Positions 52,993 to 62,732 are shown, counted from the stretch's first letter. The stretch: DNA of 64,000 nt from JADGRF01 sp035274465 (GCA_035274465.1 DATEOF010000354.1:1-64000), one strand, 5' to 3'. The notes: generated by a model from the letters alone, not told the origin. Numbers and translations are program-made.

Positions 52993-54787
52993 CTTCACCA
53001 CCACATTGCGCGTAGTACCGATCTCGCTCCTGTCGCTGTTGCTCGGCGCACTCGGAGCGTTCCTGGCCTACGCGCTCCTGGCCCTGATCAACCTGTTCAC
53101 GCAGGTGTTTTACTTCCAGCGCTGGTCGCTCGAGCCCGCCTCGCCGGCCGACAACACGCTCGGCCCGGCCGCGCTCCTCGTACCGGTCATCGGCGCGCTG
53201 ATCATCGGCGTGATGGCGCGCTACGGCTCCGAGCGCATTCGCGGCCATGGCATCCCGGAAGCGCTCGAGTCGATCCTCACGCGGGGCAGTCGAGTCGAAC
53301 CGCGCGTGGCGTTGCTCAAGCCGGTCTCGTCCGCGATCTCGATCGGCTCCGGAGGCCCGTTCGGTGCGGAAGGGCCGATCATCATGACAGGCGGCGCGGT
53401 GGGCTCGATCGTCGCGCAGCTGTTTCGCTTCAGCAGCGCCGAGCGCAAGACGCTGCTGGTGGCCGGTGCCGCGGCGGGCATGTCGGCGACCTTCAGCGCG
53501 CCGATGGCGTCGCTCGTACTCGCGGTGGAGCTGCTCTTGTTCGAGCTCAAGCCGCGCTCGCTGATCCCCGTCGCGCTGGCATCCGCGACCGCCGCGCTCG
53601 TGCGGCACTACTTGCTGGGTGGGGGGCCGCTGTTTCCCGTGCCGCCCCACAGCGCGTTCGCGGGCCCGAGCGGCCTCGCAGGCGCCGCGCTCGTCGGCCT
53701 ACTCGCGGGCGCATTTTCGCTGTTGATCACGCGCTCGGTCTACCTGGCCGAGGACGCCTTCAAGGAACTGACGCTGCACTGGATGTGGTGGCCGGCTATC
53801 GGCGCGCTGGTGGTCGGGCTGGGCGGCCTGCTCGATCCGCACGCGCTCGGCGTCGGCTACGACAACATCGGTGCCATGCTGCGCGACGAGCTTCCGCTGC
53901 GCGCGATCCTGCTGCTGATCGCGGTGAAGTGGCTGATCTGGGCGGTGTACCTGGGCTCGGGCACCTCGGGCGGCGTGCTCGCGCCGCTCTTGATGATGGG
54001 CTGCGCACTCGGCGGGTTGCTGGCACCCTGGCTGCCGAACGAGGGCCCGGGCTTTTGGCCGCTGATCGCGATGGGCGCGATCCTCGGCGGTACGATGCGC
54101 GCGCCGCTCACCGGCGTCGTGTTCGCGAGCGAGCTCACCGGCGACTTCGGCTCGCTGCTGCCGCTGCTGGTGGCTGCAACGGTCGCGCACGGCTTCACCG
54201 TACTGACCGTGAAGCGTTCGATCTTGACCGAGAAGGTCGCGCGACGTGGCTTCCACATCACGCGCGAGTACGCCATCGATCCGTTCGAGGTGCTGTTCGT
54301 CCGCGACGTCATGCACAGCAGCGTGGTGGTCTTGCCCGCGGGCGCCTCCGCGGCCGACATCGGCGCGCTGCTCGAGACGCACGTGGGCAGGCTCGAACCG
54401 CTGTACCCCCTGGTCGATCTGCAGCAGTGCTTCGCCGGCGTGGTCACGCGGCGCGAGCTCGAGCGCTGGGTACGCGAGTGCGGCGCCGGGCCGGTCAGTC
54501 AACTCGCCAAACCCGCACCGGTCGTCGCCTACGAAGACGAGCCGCTCGGCGGCGTGCTCAATCGCATGGCCGACACCGGCTGCACGCGCCTGCCCGTGCT
54601 CGCGCGCAACGACCCCGGACGATTGCAGGGCATGCTCACGCTCGCGCACACGCTCAAGGCCAAACGCCGGCACCTGGAGGAGGAGCATCGCCGCGAGCGC
54701 AGTCGCGCCGTGGACCTGTTGATCCCATCGCGCTACTTCAGGCGTCGTCTCGGTGGGCGGCCAAGCGTGCCGCAAGAGCGCGTGTGA
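52967..54787 (+). CDS. ClC-family chloride channel or Cl-/H+ antiporter with CBS domains
   Basis: A 606-aa protein from ATG 52967. Selectivity motifs: GSGGPFGAEGP, where the gating Glu is kept and GSGIP has become GSGGP; GAAAGMSATFSAPMA; and the later GTSGGVLAPLLMMG and GGTMRAPLTGVVFASELTG. About ten to twelve helices occupy residues 1-430. The cytoplasmic tail (about 445-590) has two CBS-like units (FVRDVMHSSVVVLPAG, then VAYEDEPLGGVLNRMAD), common regulatory domains of ClC proteins. It overlaps both the MarR gene and, tail to tail, the carbonic-anhydrase-like gene (50 bp). Confidence 0.92.
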   Translation: MKADEPLADFTTTLRVVPISLLSLLLGALGAFLAYALLALINLFTQVFYFQRWSLEPASPADNTLGPAALLVPVIGALIIGVMARYGSERIRGHGIPEALESILTRGSRVEPRVALLKPVSSAISIGSGGPFGAEGPIIMTGGAVGSIVAQLFRFSSAERKTLLVAGAAAGMSATFSAPMASLVLAVELLLFELKPRSLIPVALASATAALVRHYLLGGGPLFPVPPHSAFAGPSGLAGAALVGLLAGAFSLLITRSVYLAEDAFKELTLHWMWWPAIGALVVGLGGLLDPHALGVGYDNIGAMLRDELPLRAILLLIAVKWLIWAVYLGSGTSGGVLAPLLMMGCALGGLLAPWLPNEGPGFWPLIAMGAILGGTMRAPLTGVVFASELTGDFGSLLPLLVAATVAHGFTVLTVKRSILTEKVARRGFHITREYAIDPFEVLFVRDVMHSSVVVLPAGASAADIGALLETHVGRLEPLYPLVDLQQCFAGVVTRRELERWVRECGAGPVSQLAKPAPVVAYEDEPLGGVLNRMADTGCTRLPVLARNDPGRLQGMLTLAHTLKAKRRHLEEEHRRERSRAVDLLIPSRYFRRRLGGRPSVPQERV

Positions 54788-55325
54788 TCTTCACCATGTC
54801 GGCTTCGGCGCGGTCGATACCGTAGACGGTGAGCGGGAAATTGAGCGGTTGCTGAACTTGCCAGATTGCGTCGTGCTGGCTCGGCGGAAGAATGCTTGCG
54901 GGGGTGCCGACGGCGACCCAGCCGATCGGAACGTTGACGCCTGGTTCGACGGTGGTCTTGATGTGCACCACGGCGCGGATACGTACCTCGCAACCACGGC
55001 CGAGCTTGGCACCGTGAAATACCGCGGCACCGGTGGCGATGAACACTTGGTCTTCGACGTCGCAGCCCACCACGTGCGTCTGGGGTCCGATCACGCAGTT
55101 GTTTCCGACGCGCAGCGAGTGCAGCGCCGTACTGCGTAGCACCGCGTTTTCCATCACGATCGTCTCGGCGCCGATGTCGATGCTTCCGCCTTCGGCGATG
55201 ATCTGCGCGCCGTACATCACGCGCGTATCGGGACCGATGCGAACGTCTCCGCAGACGACGGCGTTGGGTGCGATCCAGGCGCTGGCGTGGACGGTTGGTT
55301 GCTTTGCCAGGTGCGATACGAGCAT
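54738..55325 (-). CDS. Gamma-carbonic anhydrase-like left-handed beta-helix protein
   Basis: This 195-aa hexapeptide-repeat protein starts with APNAVVCGDVRIGPDTRVMYGAQI as rungs APNAVVCGDV and IGPDTRVMYG. The rungs continue as IGAETIVMENAVLR, VGNNCVIGPQTHVVGC, VFIATGAAVFHGAKLG and CEVRIRAVVHIKTTV. Histidines are present (HVVGC, VFHGAK) near positions where gamma-class enzymes bind zinc, but I cannot confirm the triad. It could be an active carbonic anhydrase, a related acyltransferase or a maturation factor. Confidence 0.8.
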   Translation of the reverse strand: MLVSHLAKQPTVHASAWIAPNAVVCGDVRIGPDTRVMYGAQIIAEGGSIDIGAETIVMENAVLRSTALHSLRVGNNCVIGPQTHVVGCDVEDQVFIATGAAVFHGAKLGRGCEVRIRAVVHIKTTVEPGVNVPIGWVAVGTPASILPPSQHDAIWQVQQPLNFPLTVYGIDRAEADMVKITRALAARLAAHRDDA

Positions 55326-55382
55326 GATTTCACCTTATTGCCGACGCATTGCCTCAACTACGCTTTGGAGCTAACGCTTAGC

Positions 55383-55739
55383 ATGCCGATCACTGCGGGG
55401 TATCTCGGCTACGTACTCGATCAGCTCTCAGGCTTGAGCGAAGTCGTGGCCAAGCGCACGTTCGGAGGCGTGGGCCTCTATTTCGGCAACGCGGTCTTCG
55501 CGTTGATCGAGGGCGAAGCCGTCTACTTGCACGTCGACGAGTTGAGTCGACCCGAGTTCGTGGCGCGCGGCATGCGGCAGTTCTCGCCGCAACAAACCAA
55601 CTACTACCAAGTGCCGGACGACGTACTCGGCGACCCGGGCCAAGTCACGGTATGGGCTCGCCGTGCGGTGCGGTCGGCGCTCGCCGAGAGCAGGAAGCGA
55701 AGGCCCCGCCGCACCACGAGACCACCGCAGCATGGATGA
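55383..55739 (+). CDS. TfoX N-terminal domain protein
   Basis: A 118-aa protein from ATG 55383. The TfoX-N pattern is clear: YVLDQLSGLSEVVAKRTFGGVGLYFGNAVFALIEGEAVYL as blocks KRTFGGVGLYFGNAVFALI and EAVYLHVDE, ending YYQVPDDVLGDPGQVTVWARRAVRSAL. TfoX/Sxy regulates competence in enterobacteria; stand-alone N-domains are common and uncharacterised. A basic C-terminal tail follows. The stop overlaps the RibD-like start by 8 bp. Confidence 0.8.
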   Translation: MPITAGYLGYVLDQLSGLSEVVAKRTFGGVGLYFGNAVFALIEGEAVYLHVDELSRPEFVARGMRQFSPQQTNYYQVPDDVLGDPGQVTVWARRAVRSALAESRKRRPRRTTRPPQHG

Positions 55740-56490
55740 CGTCGCGGAGATCGAGCGTCTCGCCGCCGAGCTCTACGGGCCTTCGGCAAAACTGCCCGTC
55801 CAAGGCGTTTTGCACGTCGTGTCCGCATTCGAGCACGCGGATGGCCGCTTGCACGTAATCAACATCGGGCCGAAGTCGCCGAAGAGCTCGAGCGATTTCT
55901 TCGTGCTCAACTTCTGGCGCGCGCACGCCGATGCGGTTCTGACCACCGCTGCCGTGGTGCGCGCCGAGCCCAGGCTGAGTCACGAGCTCCAGGGCGAACA
56001 CGCCGCTGCCCTGTCGACCTATCGCGAGCAGCGCTTGTCGAAGCGCCAGCCGCCGTTGTGCGCGATCCTGAGCGCGAGTGGCGAGCTGCCCAGCCACCAC
56101 CGCATCTGGCAGGACCGCCTGCGCAACCACGTGCTGACCGCACCCGCGCGCGCGCCAGCGTTGCAGACCGAGCTCGGCTCGCGCGCCCGCGTGGTGGGCA
56201 TCGACGATCTGGACCCGTCGCGCGCGATCGAGTGGTTGTACGCGCAAGGCGCGACCTGCGTATTGATCGAAGCCGGTCCGAGCACGGCAGGCCAGCTCTA
56301 TCGGTCGGCGCGCGGCGTCGATCATCTGATGCTCTCGCGCTGCGGTGCGCAGGTCGCCCCGGAGGCGATCGGCGGAGCGCTGCCTAACTCGACGCAGTTG
56401 TTCTCCGGGCTAATTCGGCGGTGCGAGACCGAGCGCCGCGAAGAAAGCGGCCCTTGGTGGTTCTCCCGCTGGGACCGCACCGCTGGCTGA
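55732..56490 (+). CDS. RibD C-terminal-domain (reductase-like) protein
   Basis: This 252-aa protein starts at ATG 55732, inside the end of the TfoX-like gene. It has the RibD_C/DHFR-like fold outline: FFVLNFWRAHADAVLTTAAVVRAEP, LCAILSASGELP and the signature block CVLIEAGPSTAGQLYRSARGVDHLML. Members reduce aminopyrimidines in riboflavin synthesis or act as unknown NADPH reductases; no deaminase half or rib genes are nearby. Overlap with TfoX suggests coupling. Confidence 0.7.
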   Translation: MDDVAEIERLAAELYGPSAKLPVQGVLHVVSAFEHADGRLHVINIGPKSPKSSSDFFVLNFWRAHADAVLTTAAVVRAEPRLSHELQGEHAAALSTYREQRLSKRQPPLCAILSASGELPSHHRIWQDRLRNHVLTAPARAPALQTELGSRARVVGIDDLDPSRAIEWLYAQGATCVLIEAGPSTAGQLYRSARGVDHLMLSRCGAQVAPEAIGGALPNSTQLFSGLIRRCETERREESGPWWFSRWDRTAG

Positions 56491-56510
56491 AGACCTGGGC
56501 TTCGCGGTCC

Positions 56511-56556
56511 TGCGGGGCGGGTTACCCACTCCAGCGCGAGTGAGGCCCGCCCCGCA
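56511..56556. terminator. Bidirectional hairpin between convergent genes
   Basis: TGCGGGGCGGG (56511-56521) pairs with CCCGCCCCGCA (56546-56556), with an inner CACTC/GAGTG stem. It lies between the RibD-like gene (ends 56490) and the DUF423 gene (ends 56720), in a good position to stop transcription both ways. Confidence 0.6.
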
Positions 56557-56719
56557 CCATCAAGTAAAGTCGTCGAGAGAGAGGCTCAACGTAGCGGGAC
56601 TCGTCCGAGCGGACCGGACGTACGGAGTGTCAGGCCAGGCGCGGCCCACACCCCCTTATGTGTCTTGAGCCCGCCCATTCTTTCGCGAAAAAGCGCAACG
56701 CAGTGTATTGATACACGTC

Positions 56720-57103
56720 TCACATTTTGTACGCGGTCCAGACCAGCGCGCACCAGCCCGCCAGGAAACACAGTCCGCCGAACGGCGTGACGATCCCGAT
56801 CTTGCTGATTCCGGTGATTGCCAACACGTACAGACTGCCGCTGAACAACACGATACCCGCCTGAAACAAGTACCCAGTAAAAGACGCGCTGGCCTGCGTC
56901 GAGCGCGTGCACAGGTACGCGGCCAGACCCAGCGCGAGCGCGTGCATCAAGTGGTAGTGCGCGGCCGTCTCCCAGACCTCGAGCCTCCGTACCCCGTCCG
57001 GTTCAGCCAAAAGACGACTGCGCAACCCGTGAGCGCCGAACGCCCCCAGCGCGACCGCCAAGAATCCATTGATGCCGCTCAGCAGCCAAAACACGCGCTC
57101 CAT
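56720..57103 (-). CDS. DUF423 family small membrane protein (YgdD-like)
   Basis: A 127-aa protein from ATG 57103, chosen over upstream ATGs because the family begins at this point. Four hydrophobic helices are visible. Motifs: LSGINGFLAVALGAFGAHGLR, the usual N-terminal DUF423 block; AHYHLMHALALGLAAY; LFSGSLYVLAI; and TPFGGLCFLAGW. The function is unknown. It is divergent from the peptidase gene, 28 bp apart. Confidence 0.9.
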   Translation of the reverse strand: MERVFWLLSGINGFLAVALGAFGAHGLRSRLLAEPDGVRRLEVWETAAHYHLMHALALGLAAYLCTRSTQASASFTGYLFQAGIVLFSGSLYVLAITGISKIGIVTPFGGLCFLAGWCALVWTAYKM

Positions 57104-57131
57104 AAAATCTCCCGCCTGTATAAGGTCGCGG

Positions 57132-59363
57132 ATGCCTGCGCGCGCAACCTCGCCCTGGCTGGTCATCGTTTGGCTCTGCGCTTGTAGCAGCACCCCGGCC
57201 GCTCCAGTATCGCGTCCGCCGGTGCAGCCCGCACCCGTTCCGCCGGCCGCGCGCCCGGCCCCGGTCGATGAGCTCGCGCGCCTGAACGCGGAGTTCGCCC
57301 AGGCGGGGGTGCAAGAGACGGTCGCCGGGCTCCGCGTCGAAGATCCCTACCGCACGCTCGAGCAGGACAACGCGCACACCCAGGCCTGGATCGCTGCCCA
57401 GACCTCGGCCACCGAAGCCGCGCTGGCCAAGGCGCGCGACCCGAAGGCTGAAGGCCGGTTGGCCGAGCTGTTGGCGATCGGCCAGCTCGGCAGCGTCCAG
57501 CTGGCCGGGGATCGCATCTTCTTCAGCCTGCGCGAAGGCAGCCGCGAACGCCCCGCGCTCTTCATGCACGACCGCAAGGCAGCGAGCGCGGTCGCGACCG
57601 ACAAGCCAATCGTCGATCCGCTCGACTACGGCCCCAACGCCGCGCTCGACTACGCGATCGCGTCGTACGACGGTGCCTACGTCGCGTTCGGCATCTCGGA
57701 CAGCGGCGACGAGCGCGCGACGTTGCGCGTCTACGACGTCCGCTCTGCACGCGTGCTGCCGGATACGATCGCCCACGCCAAGTGGAGCTCGATCGACTGG
57801 CTGAACGATGCCAGCGGCTTCTACTACACGCGCTATCCGAAGGCCGGCGAGGCCGACTTTAGCGAGCAGCAGCAGGACAGCTACTTCCCGCGCGTGTTCT
57901 TCCACCGCCTTGGAACTGATCCCGCGAGCGACCCGCGCATCTTCTCGGGCGACAGGCCGGTCGACTTCCCGGGCGCCAGCCTGGACGAGACCGATCGCTT
58001 CGTGGTCATCAACAACCACCGCTCCTGGACCGCGTCCGACGTGTGGCTGTGGGATCGCGGCGCCGGCAAGCAGCGCGCGCAGATCCCGGATGCCAAGGCG
58101 CTCGCGCCGATCGTGCGCGACCGCGACAACACCACGTACGGGCAGGTGCACCAGGGCCAGCTCTACCTGGTGACCGACATCGACGCGCCCAGGAAGCGCG
58201 TGGCGCGCGTTCTGCCCGCGCAAGCCGGTGATCCGGCGCGCTGGCAGACGCTGATCCCCGAGTCCGCGAGCACGCTCGAAGACGTGCTGTTCACGCGCAA
58301 CTACGTGGTCGTGCACGCCATCGAGGACGTGCGCTCGAAGCTGCGCGTGTTCGATCTGCAAGGCAAGCCCAGGGGCGAGATCGAGCTGCCGATGGCCGGT
58401 CGCGTTGCAGCCATGAGCGGCGCGCGCGATCGCGACGAGCTGGCGTTCGTCTGGAGCTCGTTCTTCTACCCGCCGACCCTGTTCGTCTACGACATCAAGA
58501 CGAAGCAGCTGCGCGAGCTGTACCGCGTGCACAGCAACTTCGACGCCGGCGCCTACGAGCTCGTGCAGCGCAGCGTGCCTTCGCGTGACGGCACGCCGAT
58601 CAACGTCTACTTCGGGCAGCGCCGCGGTGCGACGGCCGACGGCAAGGCGCCCGTCTTGATCCGCGGCTACGGCGGCTTCGATGTCTCACTCTTGCCCGAG
58701 TTCACGCGTAGCGCGCTCTACTGGCTGGAGCGCGGCGGCATCTACGCCGAAGCCAACCTGCGGGGCGGCGGCGAGTTCGGTGAGACCTGGCATCGCGCCG
58801 GCATGCTCAGCAACAAGCTGAACGTGTTCGACGACTTCGAGGCGGTGATCCGCTGGTTCAGCAGCAGCGGGCTGTCCAATCCCGCGCGCATCGCCATCAC
58901 TGGAGGGAGCAACGGCGGCTTGCTGATGGGCGCGCTGATCACGCGCGCGCCGGACGCCTTCGCCGCCGCAGCGAGCTACGTGGGCCTGTACGACATGCTG
59001 CGTTACCCGCTCTTCCCACCCGCGGCGCTGTGGATCAGCGAGTATGGCGACCCCAACGACCCAGAGGTCGCGCGCTACCTGCTGGCGTACTCGCCGTATC
59101 ACAACGTGAAGCCCGGCGTGGCCTACCCCGCGGCGCTCATCGAGACGGCCGATCACGATACGCGGGTGTTCTGGGGCCACTCGGCCAAGTTCGCGGCGCG
59201 CCTGCAGACGGCGACGCGCGGCCCGCGCCCGATACATTTCTATATGGAGCGCGCAGTCGGACACGGTCGCGGCACCTCACTCGCCGATGTGGTCAAACGG
59301 CAGGCCCGCCAGCTCGCCTTCTTGTCATTGGCACTCGAACTACCAGTGTTCAGTGCGCAATGA
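57132..59363 (+). CDS. Prolyl oligopeptidase-family (S9A) peptidase lipoprotein
   Basis: A 743-aa protein from ATG 57132. Signal peptide with lipobox LCAC (Cys18) and a Pro/Ala linker. Residues about 70-450 form the beta-propeller that gates the active site (YRTLEQDNAHTQAWI is the conserved S9A start DPYRxLE). The C-terminal hydrolase has the nucleophile in GGSNGG (S593), the Asp in DHDTRVF (probably D676) and the His in VGHGRG (H711). It cleaves short proline-containing peptides. Lipidation would place it in the periplasm or on the surface. Confidence 0.9.
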   Translation: MPARATSPWLVIVWLCACSSTPAAPVSRPPVQPAPVPPAARPAPVDELARLNAEFAQAGVQETVAGLRVEDPYRTLEQDNAHTQAWIAAQTSATEAALAKARDPKAEGRLAELLAIGQLGSVQLAGDRIFFSLREGSRERPALFMHDRKAASAVATDKPIVDPLDYGPNAALDYAIASYDGAYVAFGISDSGDERATLRVYDVRSARVLPDTIAHAKWSSIDWLNDASGFYYTRYPKAGEADFSEQQQDSYFPRVFFHRLGTDPASDPRIFSGDRPVDFPGASLDETDRFVVINNHRSWTASDVWLWDRGAGKQRAQIPDAKALAPIVRDRDNTTYGQVHQGQLYLVTDIDAPRKRVARVLPAQAGDPARWQTLIPESASTLEDVLFTRNYVVVHAIEDVRSKLRVFDLQGKPRGEIELPMAGRVAAMSGARDRDELAFVWSSFFYPPTLFVYDIKTKQLRELYRVHSNFDAGAYELVQRSVPSRDGTPINVYFGQRRGATADGKAPVLIRGYGGFDVSLLPEFTRSALYWLERGGIYAEANLRGGGEFGETWHRAGMLSNKLNVFDDFEAVIRWFSSSGLSNPARIAITGGSNGGLLMGALITRAPDAFAAAASYVGLYDMLRYPLFPPAALWISEYGDPNDPEVARYLLAYSPYHNVKPGVAYPAALIETADHDTRVFWGHSAKFAARLQTATRGPRPIHFYMERAVGHGRGTSLADVVKRQARQLAFLSLALELPVFSAQ

Positions 59364-59689
59364 GAACGCATTCGGGTCATGCACGCTAACCTCCGATTTC
59401 ACGACATTTTCCGGCTGTTTCGGAGACGCCTACTCGGCCAGCCCTACGTTGATATTCAGGGCGAGGTGGTATACTCCCCTCCCCTGCCTTACCTGCACGG
59501 TATTGTGCTTAGCGACTACTCGGCCTCGGCAGCAAGAGAAGTGCGATCGTGAACTGGTATCATCCGCTTGTTCGCGCGGCTGCGCGTCGTGGACCCGGGT
59601 CCAACGCCCCAGCGAGCAGATTATCCCGCAGCGTCCTCGTCGAGCTGATCGTTATCGGTTCGCCGCGGCGCCTCTGACAGAGTGCAGAC
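59364..59689 (+). promoter_or_regulatory. Intergenic region upstream of sucA with a sigma70-like promoter
   Basis: In this 326-bp gap the best promoter-like pair is TTGATA (59449-59454) and TATACT (59470-59475), 15 bp apart, a little short. It would leave a leader of about 210 nt before the sucA ATG at 59690. I see no other gene or clear riboswitch; no strong Shine-Dalgarno precedes the ATG. Confidence 0.4.
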
Positions 59690-62584
59690 ATGGACTTCGG
59701 CATCAACCAAAGTTTGGTGGAGGAGCTCTACCTCCGATTTCGCGAGAACCCGCGCTCGGTCGATGGCTCCTGGCAAAAGTACTTCGAGCGCTTGTCGCCA
59801 GAGGAGCAGGCCAGCCTGCTGCAGACAAACGGCGCAGCGGGTGCGCGATTCCTGATAAACGGCAACAACGGTAACGGCGCGAGCAGCAATGGTCATGCGT
59901 ATGCCGCCAAGGGCAGCAATGGTGCCGGAAATGGCCATGGCCATGGCGCCGCGCTCACTGCGGAGTACCCGACCACCGCGACCGGAGTCAGCGCGGTCGA
60001 CGACAGCGAGCTGCAGAAGGACTACCAGGAGCGCGTGACCGCGCTGGTCAACGGCTATCGCCTGCGCGGCCACCGCTTCGCGCAGCTCGATCCACTGGGC
60101 CTCGACAAGCCGGAGAATAGCGAGCTGTCGCTGGAACGCTTCGCACTCGACCAGGTGGATCCGAACACGCTGTTCGCCACCGGTAACTTCGCGGGTCCGC
60201 CGCAGCTTCCGCTCGGCGAGTTCGTGCGCCGGCTGCAGGAGACCTATTGCCGCACGATCGGCGTCGAGTATCGCAACATCGAAGAGCCCGAGATCCGCGG
60301 CTGGCTGCAAGAGCGCATGGAGTCGACGCTCAACCACTGCGACCTCACGCACGATCAGCAAGTGCGCATCCTCTCCAAGCTGATCGACGCCGAGATCTTC
60401 GAGCAGTTCCTGCACACGAAGTACGTCGGCGCCAAGCGCTTCTCGCTGGAAGGCTCGGAGAGCATCATCCCGGCGCTCGAGCTGGCGATCGAGTCCGCGG
60501 CCAACTACCGCGTCGAAGAGATCGTCATCGGCATGGCGCACCGCGGTCGCTTGAACGTGCTCGCCAACGTGATGGAGAAGAGTCTCAAGGAGATCTTCGC
60601 CGCGTTCGAGGACGAGAACCCCGAGCTCTTGATGGGCCGCGGCGACGTCAAATACCACCTGGGCTATTCGTCGGACCGCACGCTGGCCGACGGCCACTCG
60701 ATCCACCTCACGCTCGCGTTCAACCCGAGCCACCTCGAGTTCGTGAACCCTGTCGTCGAGGGTCGCGTGCGCGCCAAGCAGGATCGGCGCGGCGACCGCG
60801 AGCGGCGCACGGTGCTTCCGCTCTTGATCCACGGCGACGCGGCGTTCATCGGCCAGGGCGTGGTGGCCGAAACCTTGAACCTCTCGAACCTGCGCGGCTA
60901 CGCCACGGGCGGCACGCTGCACATCGTGATCAACAACCAGATCGGCTTCACCACCGTCTGGCAGGACTCGCGCTCGACCCGTTACTGCACCGACATCGCG
61001 CGCATGCTGCGTTGCCCGGTGTTCCACGTGAACGGCGAGGATCCCGAGGCGGTCGCGCAGGTGGTGCGGCTGTCGATGGACTACCGCCAGCGCTACGGCC
61101 GCGACGTGGTGATCGATCTCTACGGCTACCGCCGCTACGGCCACAACGAGGCCGACGAGCCGCGCTTCACCCAGCCGGTCATGTACGCCGCGGTCGACGC
61201 CAAGCCGTCCGTGCGCGAGGTCTACGTCAAGCGTCTGGTCGAGGCCGGCAAGTTCACGCAGTCGCAAGCCAACGAGCTCGAGGCGGCGCGCAAGCGCGTG
61301 CTCGAGGCGGAGCTCGAGGAAGTTCGCAAGGCGCCGTTCGTGCCGCCGCAGTACTCGATGCAGGGGCTGTGGGCCGGCTACAAGGGCGGGCCCGACGCCG
61401 AGAACAACGACGTCGAGACCAAGGTCGACAAGGCCAAGCTGCAAGACTTGCTGACGCGCGTGACCGAGGTCCCGAGCGACTTCAACGTGCACCCCAAGCT
61501 GAAGCGCTTCCTCGACCAGCGCCGCGAGCAACGCGACGGCAAGCGTCCGCTCGACTGGGGCACCGCCGAGACGCTGGCGTACGCCTCGCTGGTCTCGGAA
61601 GGCACGCCCGTGCGTTTGTCGGGTCAGGACTCGCGGCGCGGCACGTTCACGCATCGCCACGCGGTGCTGCACGACGAGAAGAACGGCCGGCTGTACACGC
61701 CGCTCGCGTATCTGTCGAAGGAGCAAGGCCGCTTCGAGGTCTGGGATAGCCCGCTCTCCGAAGCCGGCGTGCTTGGCTTCGAGTACGGCTACAGCCTCGA
61801 TTGCCCCGACGGCTTGATCGTCTGGGAGGCGCAGTTCGGCGACTTCGCGAACGGCGCGCAGGTGCTGATCGATCAGTTCCTCTCGTCGTCCGAAGACAAG
61901 TGGTACCGCCTGAGCGGCCTGGTGCTGCTCCTGCCGCACGGCTTCGAGGGCCAGGGACCCGAACACAGCAGCGCGCGGCTCGAGCGCTGGCTGACGCTGT
62001 GCGCGGAAGACAACCTGCAGGTCTGCAACCTGACCACGCCCGCGCAGATCTTCCACGCTCTGCGCCGGCAGGTGGTGCGCACGTTCCGCAAACCGCTGAT
62101 CATCATGTCGCCGAAGAGCTTGCTGCGTTCGCCGCACGCGATCTCGACGCTCGAAGAGCTCGCGACCGGATCGTTCCAGCGCATCATCCCGGACAGCAGC
62201 GAGCTGGACGCGAAGAAGGTCAAGCGCGTGCTCTTGTGCTCGGGCAAGGTCTACTACGACCTGGTCGCGCGCCGTAACGAGCTGCAGCGCAAAGACGTGG
62301 CGATCCTGCGCGTCGAGCAGCTGTATCCGCTGCGCAAGGGCGAGCTGGAGCGCATGCTCAAGCCGTATAAAGATGGCACGCAGGTGGTGTGGGTACAGGA
62401 AGAGCCATGGAACATGGGGGCCTGGTACTACATGCAAGCGCGTCTACCCGATCTGCTCGGCAAGCGCTTCACGCTGTCGTCCGTGACCCGCCCCGAGAGC
62501 GCAAGTCCGGCAACCGGCTCCACGTCGGCACACAAACTCGAGCAAGAGCGCTTGATGCAGCGCGCGTTCGCGGGGCTCGACTGA
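59690..62584 (+). CDS. sucA: 2-oxoglutarate dehydrogenase E1 component
   Basis: This 964-aa protein is complete. N-terminus DFGINQSLVEELYLRFRENP matches the E1o start that contacts E2. A Gly/Asn/Ser/His-rich insert of about 35 residues (about 55-90) is added before the first conserved block RVTALVNGYRLRGH. Thiamine-diphosphate and active-site motifs follow: GMAHRGRLNVLANV, GDAAFIGQGVVAETLNLS, YATGGTLHIVINNQIGFTT, YRRYGHNEADEPRFTQP; and in the C-terminal half GQDSRRGTFTHRHAV, FEYGYSL and LLPHGFEGQGPEHSSARLER. It decarboxylates 2-oxoglutarate in the TCA cycle. The E2 gene (sucB), often next to it, is not here: a regulator gene follows. Confidence 0.96.
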   Translation: MDFGINQSLVEELYLRFRENPRSVDGSWQKYFERLSPEEQASLLQTNGAAGARFLINGNNGNGASSNGHAYAAKGSNGAGNGHGHGAALTAEYPTTATGVSAVDDSELQKDYQERVTALVNGYRLRGHRFAQLDPLGLDKPENSELSLERFALDQVDPNTLFATGNFAGPPQLPLGEFVRRLQETYCRTIGVEYRNIEEPEIRGWLQERMESTLNHCDLTHDQQVRILSKLIDAEIFEQFLHTKYVGAKRFSLEGSESIIPALELAIESAANYRVEEIVIGMAHRGRLNVLANVMEKSLKEIFAAFEDENPELLMGRGDVKYHLGYSSDRTLADGHSIHLTLAFNPSHLEFVNPVVEGRVRAKQDRRGDRERRTVLPLLIHGDAAFIGQGVVAETLNLSNLRGYATGGTLHIVINNQIGFTTVWQDSRSTRYCTDIARMLRCPVFHVNGEDPEAVAQVVRLSMDYRQRYGRDVVIDLYGYRRYGHNEADEPRFTQPVMYAAVDAKPSVREVYVKRLVEAGKFTQSQANELEAARKRVLEAELEEVRKAPFVPPQYSMQGLWAGYKGGPDAENNDVETKVDKAKLQDLLTRVTEVPSDFNVHPKLKRFLDQRREQRDGKRPLDWGTAETLAYASLVSEGTPVRLSGQDSRRGTFTHRHAVLHDEKNGRLYTPLAYLSKEQGRFEVWDSPLSEAGVLGFEYGYSLDCPDGLIVWEAQFGDFANGAQVLIDQFLSSSEDKWYRLSGLVLLLPHGFEGQGPEHSSARLERWLTLCAEDNLQVCNLTTPAQIFHALRRQVVRTFRKPLIIMSPKSLLRSPHAISTLEELATGSFQRIIPDSSELDAKKVKRVLLCSGKVYYDLVARRNELQRKDVAILRVEQLYPLRKGELERMLKPYKDGTQVVWVQEEPWNMGAWYYMQARLPDLLGKRFTLSSVTRPESASPATGSTSAHKLEQERLMQRAFAGLD

Positions 62585-62732
62585 GGCCTGGTGCGCGCTT
62601 AAGTCCGAGGTGGCCCTTAAAAACCGCGCCGTCGCTCAAGATCTCCTGGGCGTCGGCCGAGTGCTCGATCGCTGCGGACCGCTGTGAACGCATGCTGGGT
62701 TCCGCCGCCGGAGGGCGTCGGGGGCGTAACGC

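Noticed and set aside
59621..62437. Long open frame (about 938 codons) on the minus strand over sucA
   Set aside because: It mirrors the sucA reading frame in high-GC DNA, has biased Arg/Ala/Leu/Val/His composition and no recognisable motif; sucA matches its family throughout.
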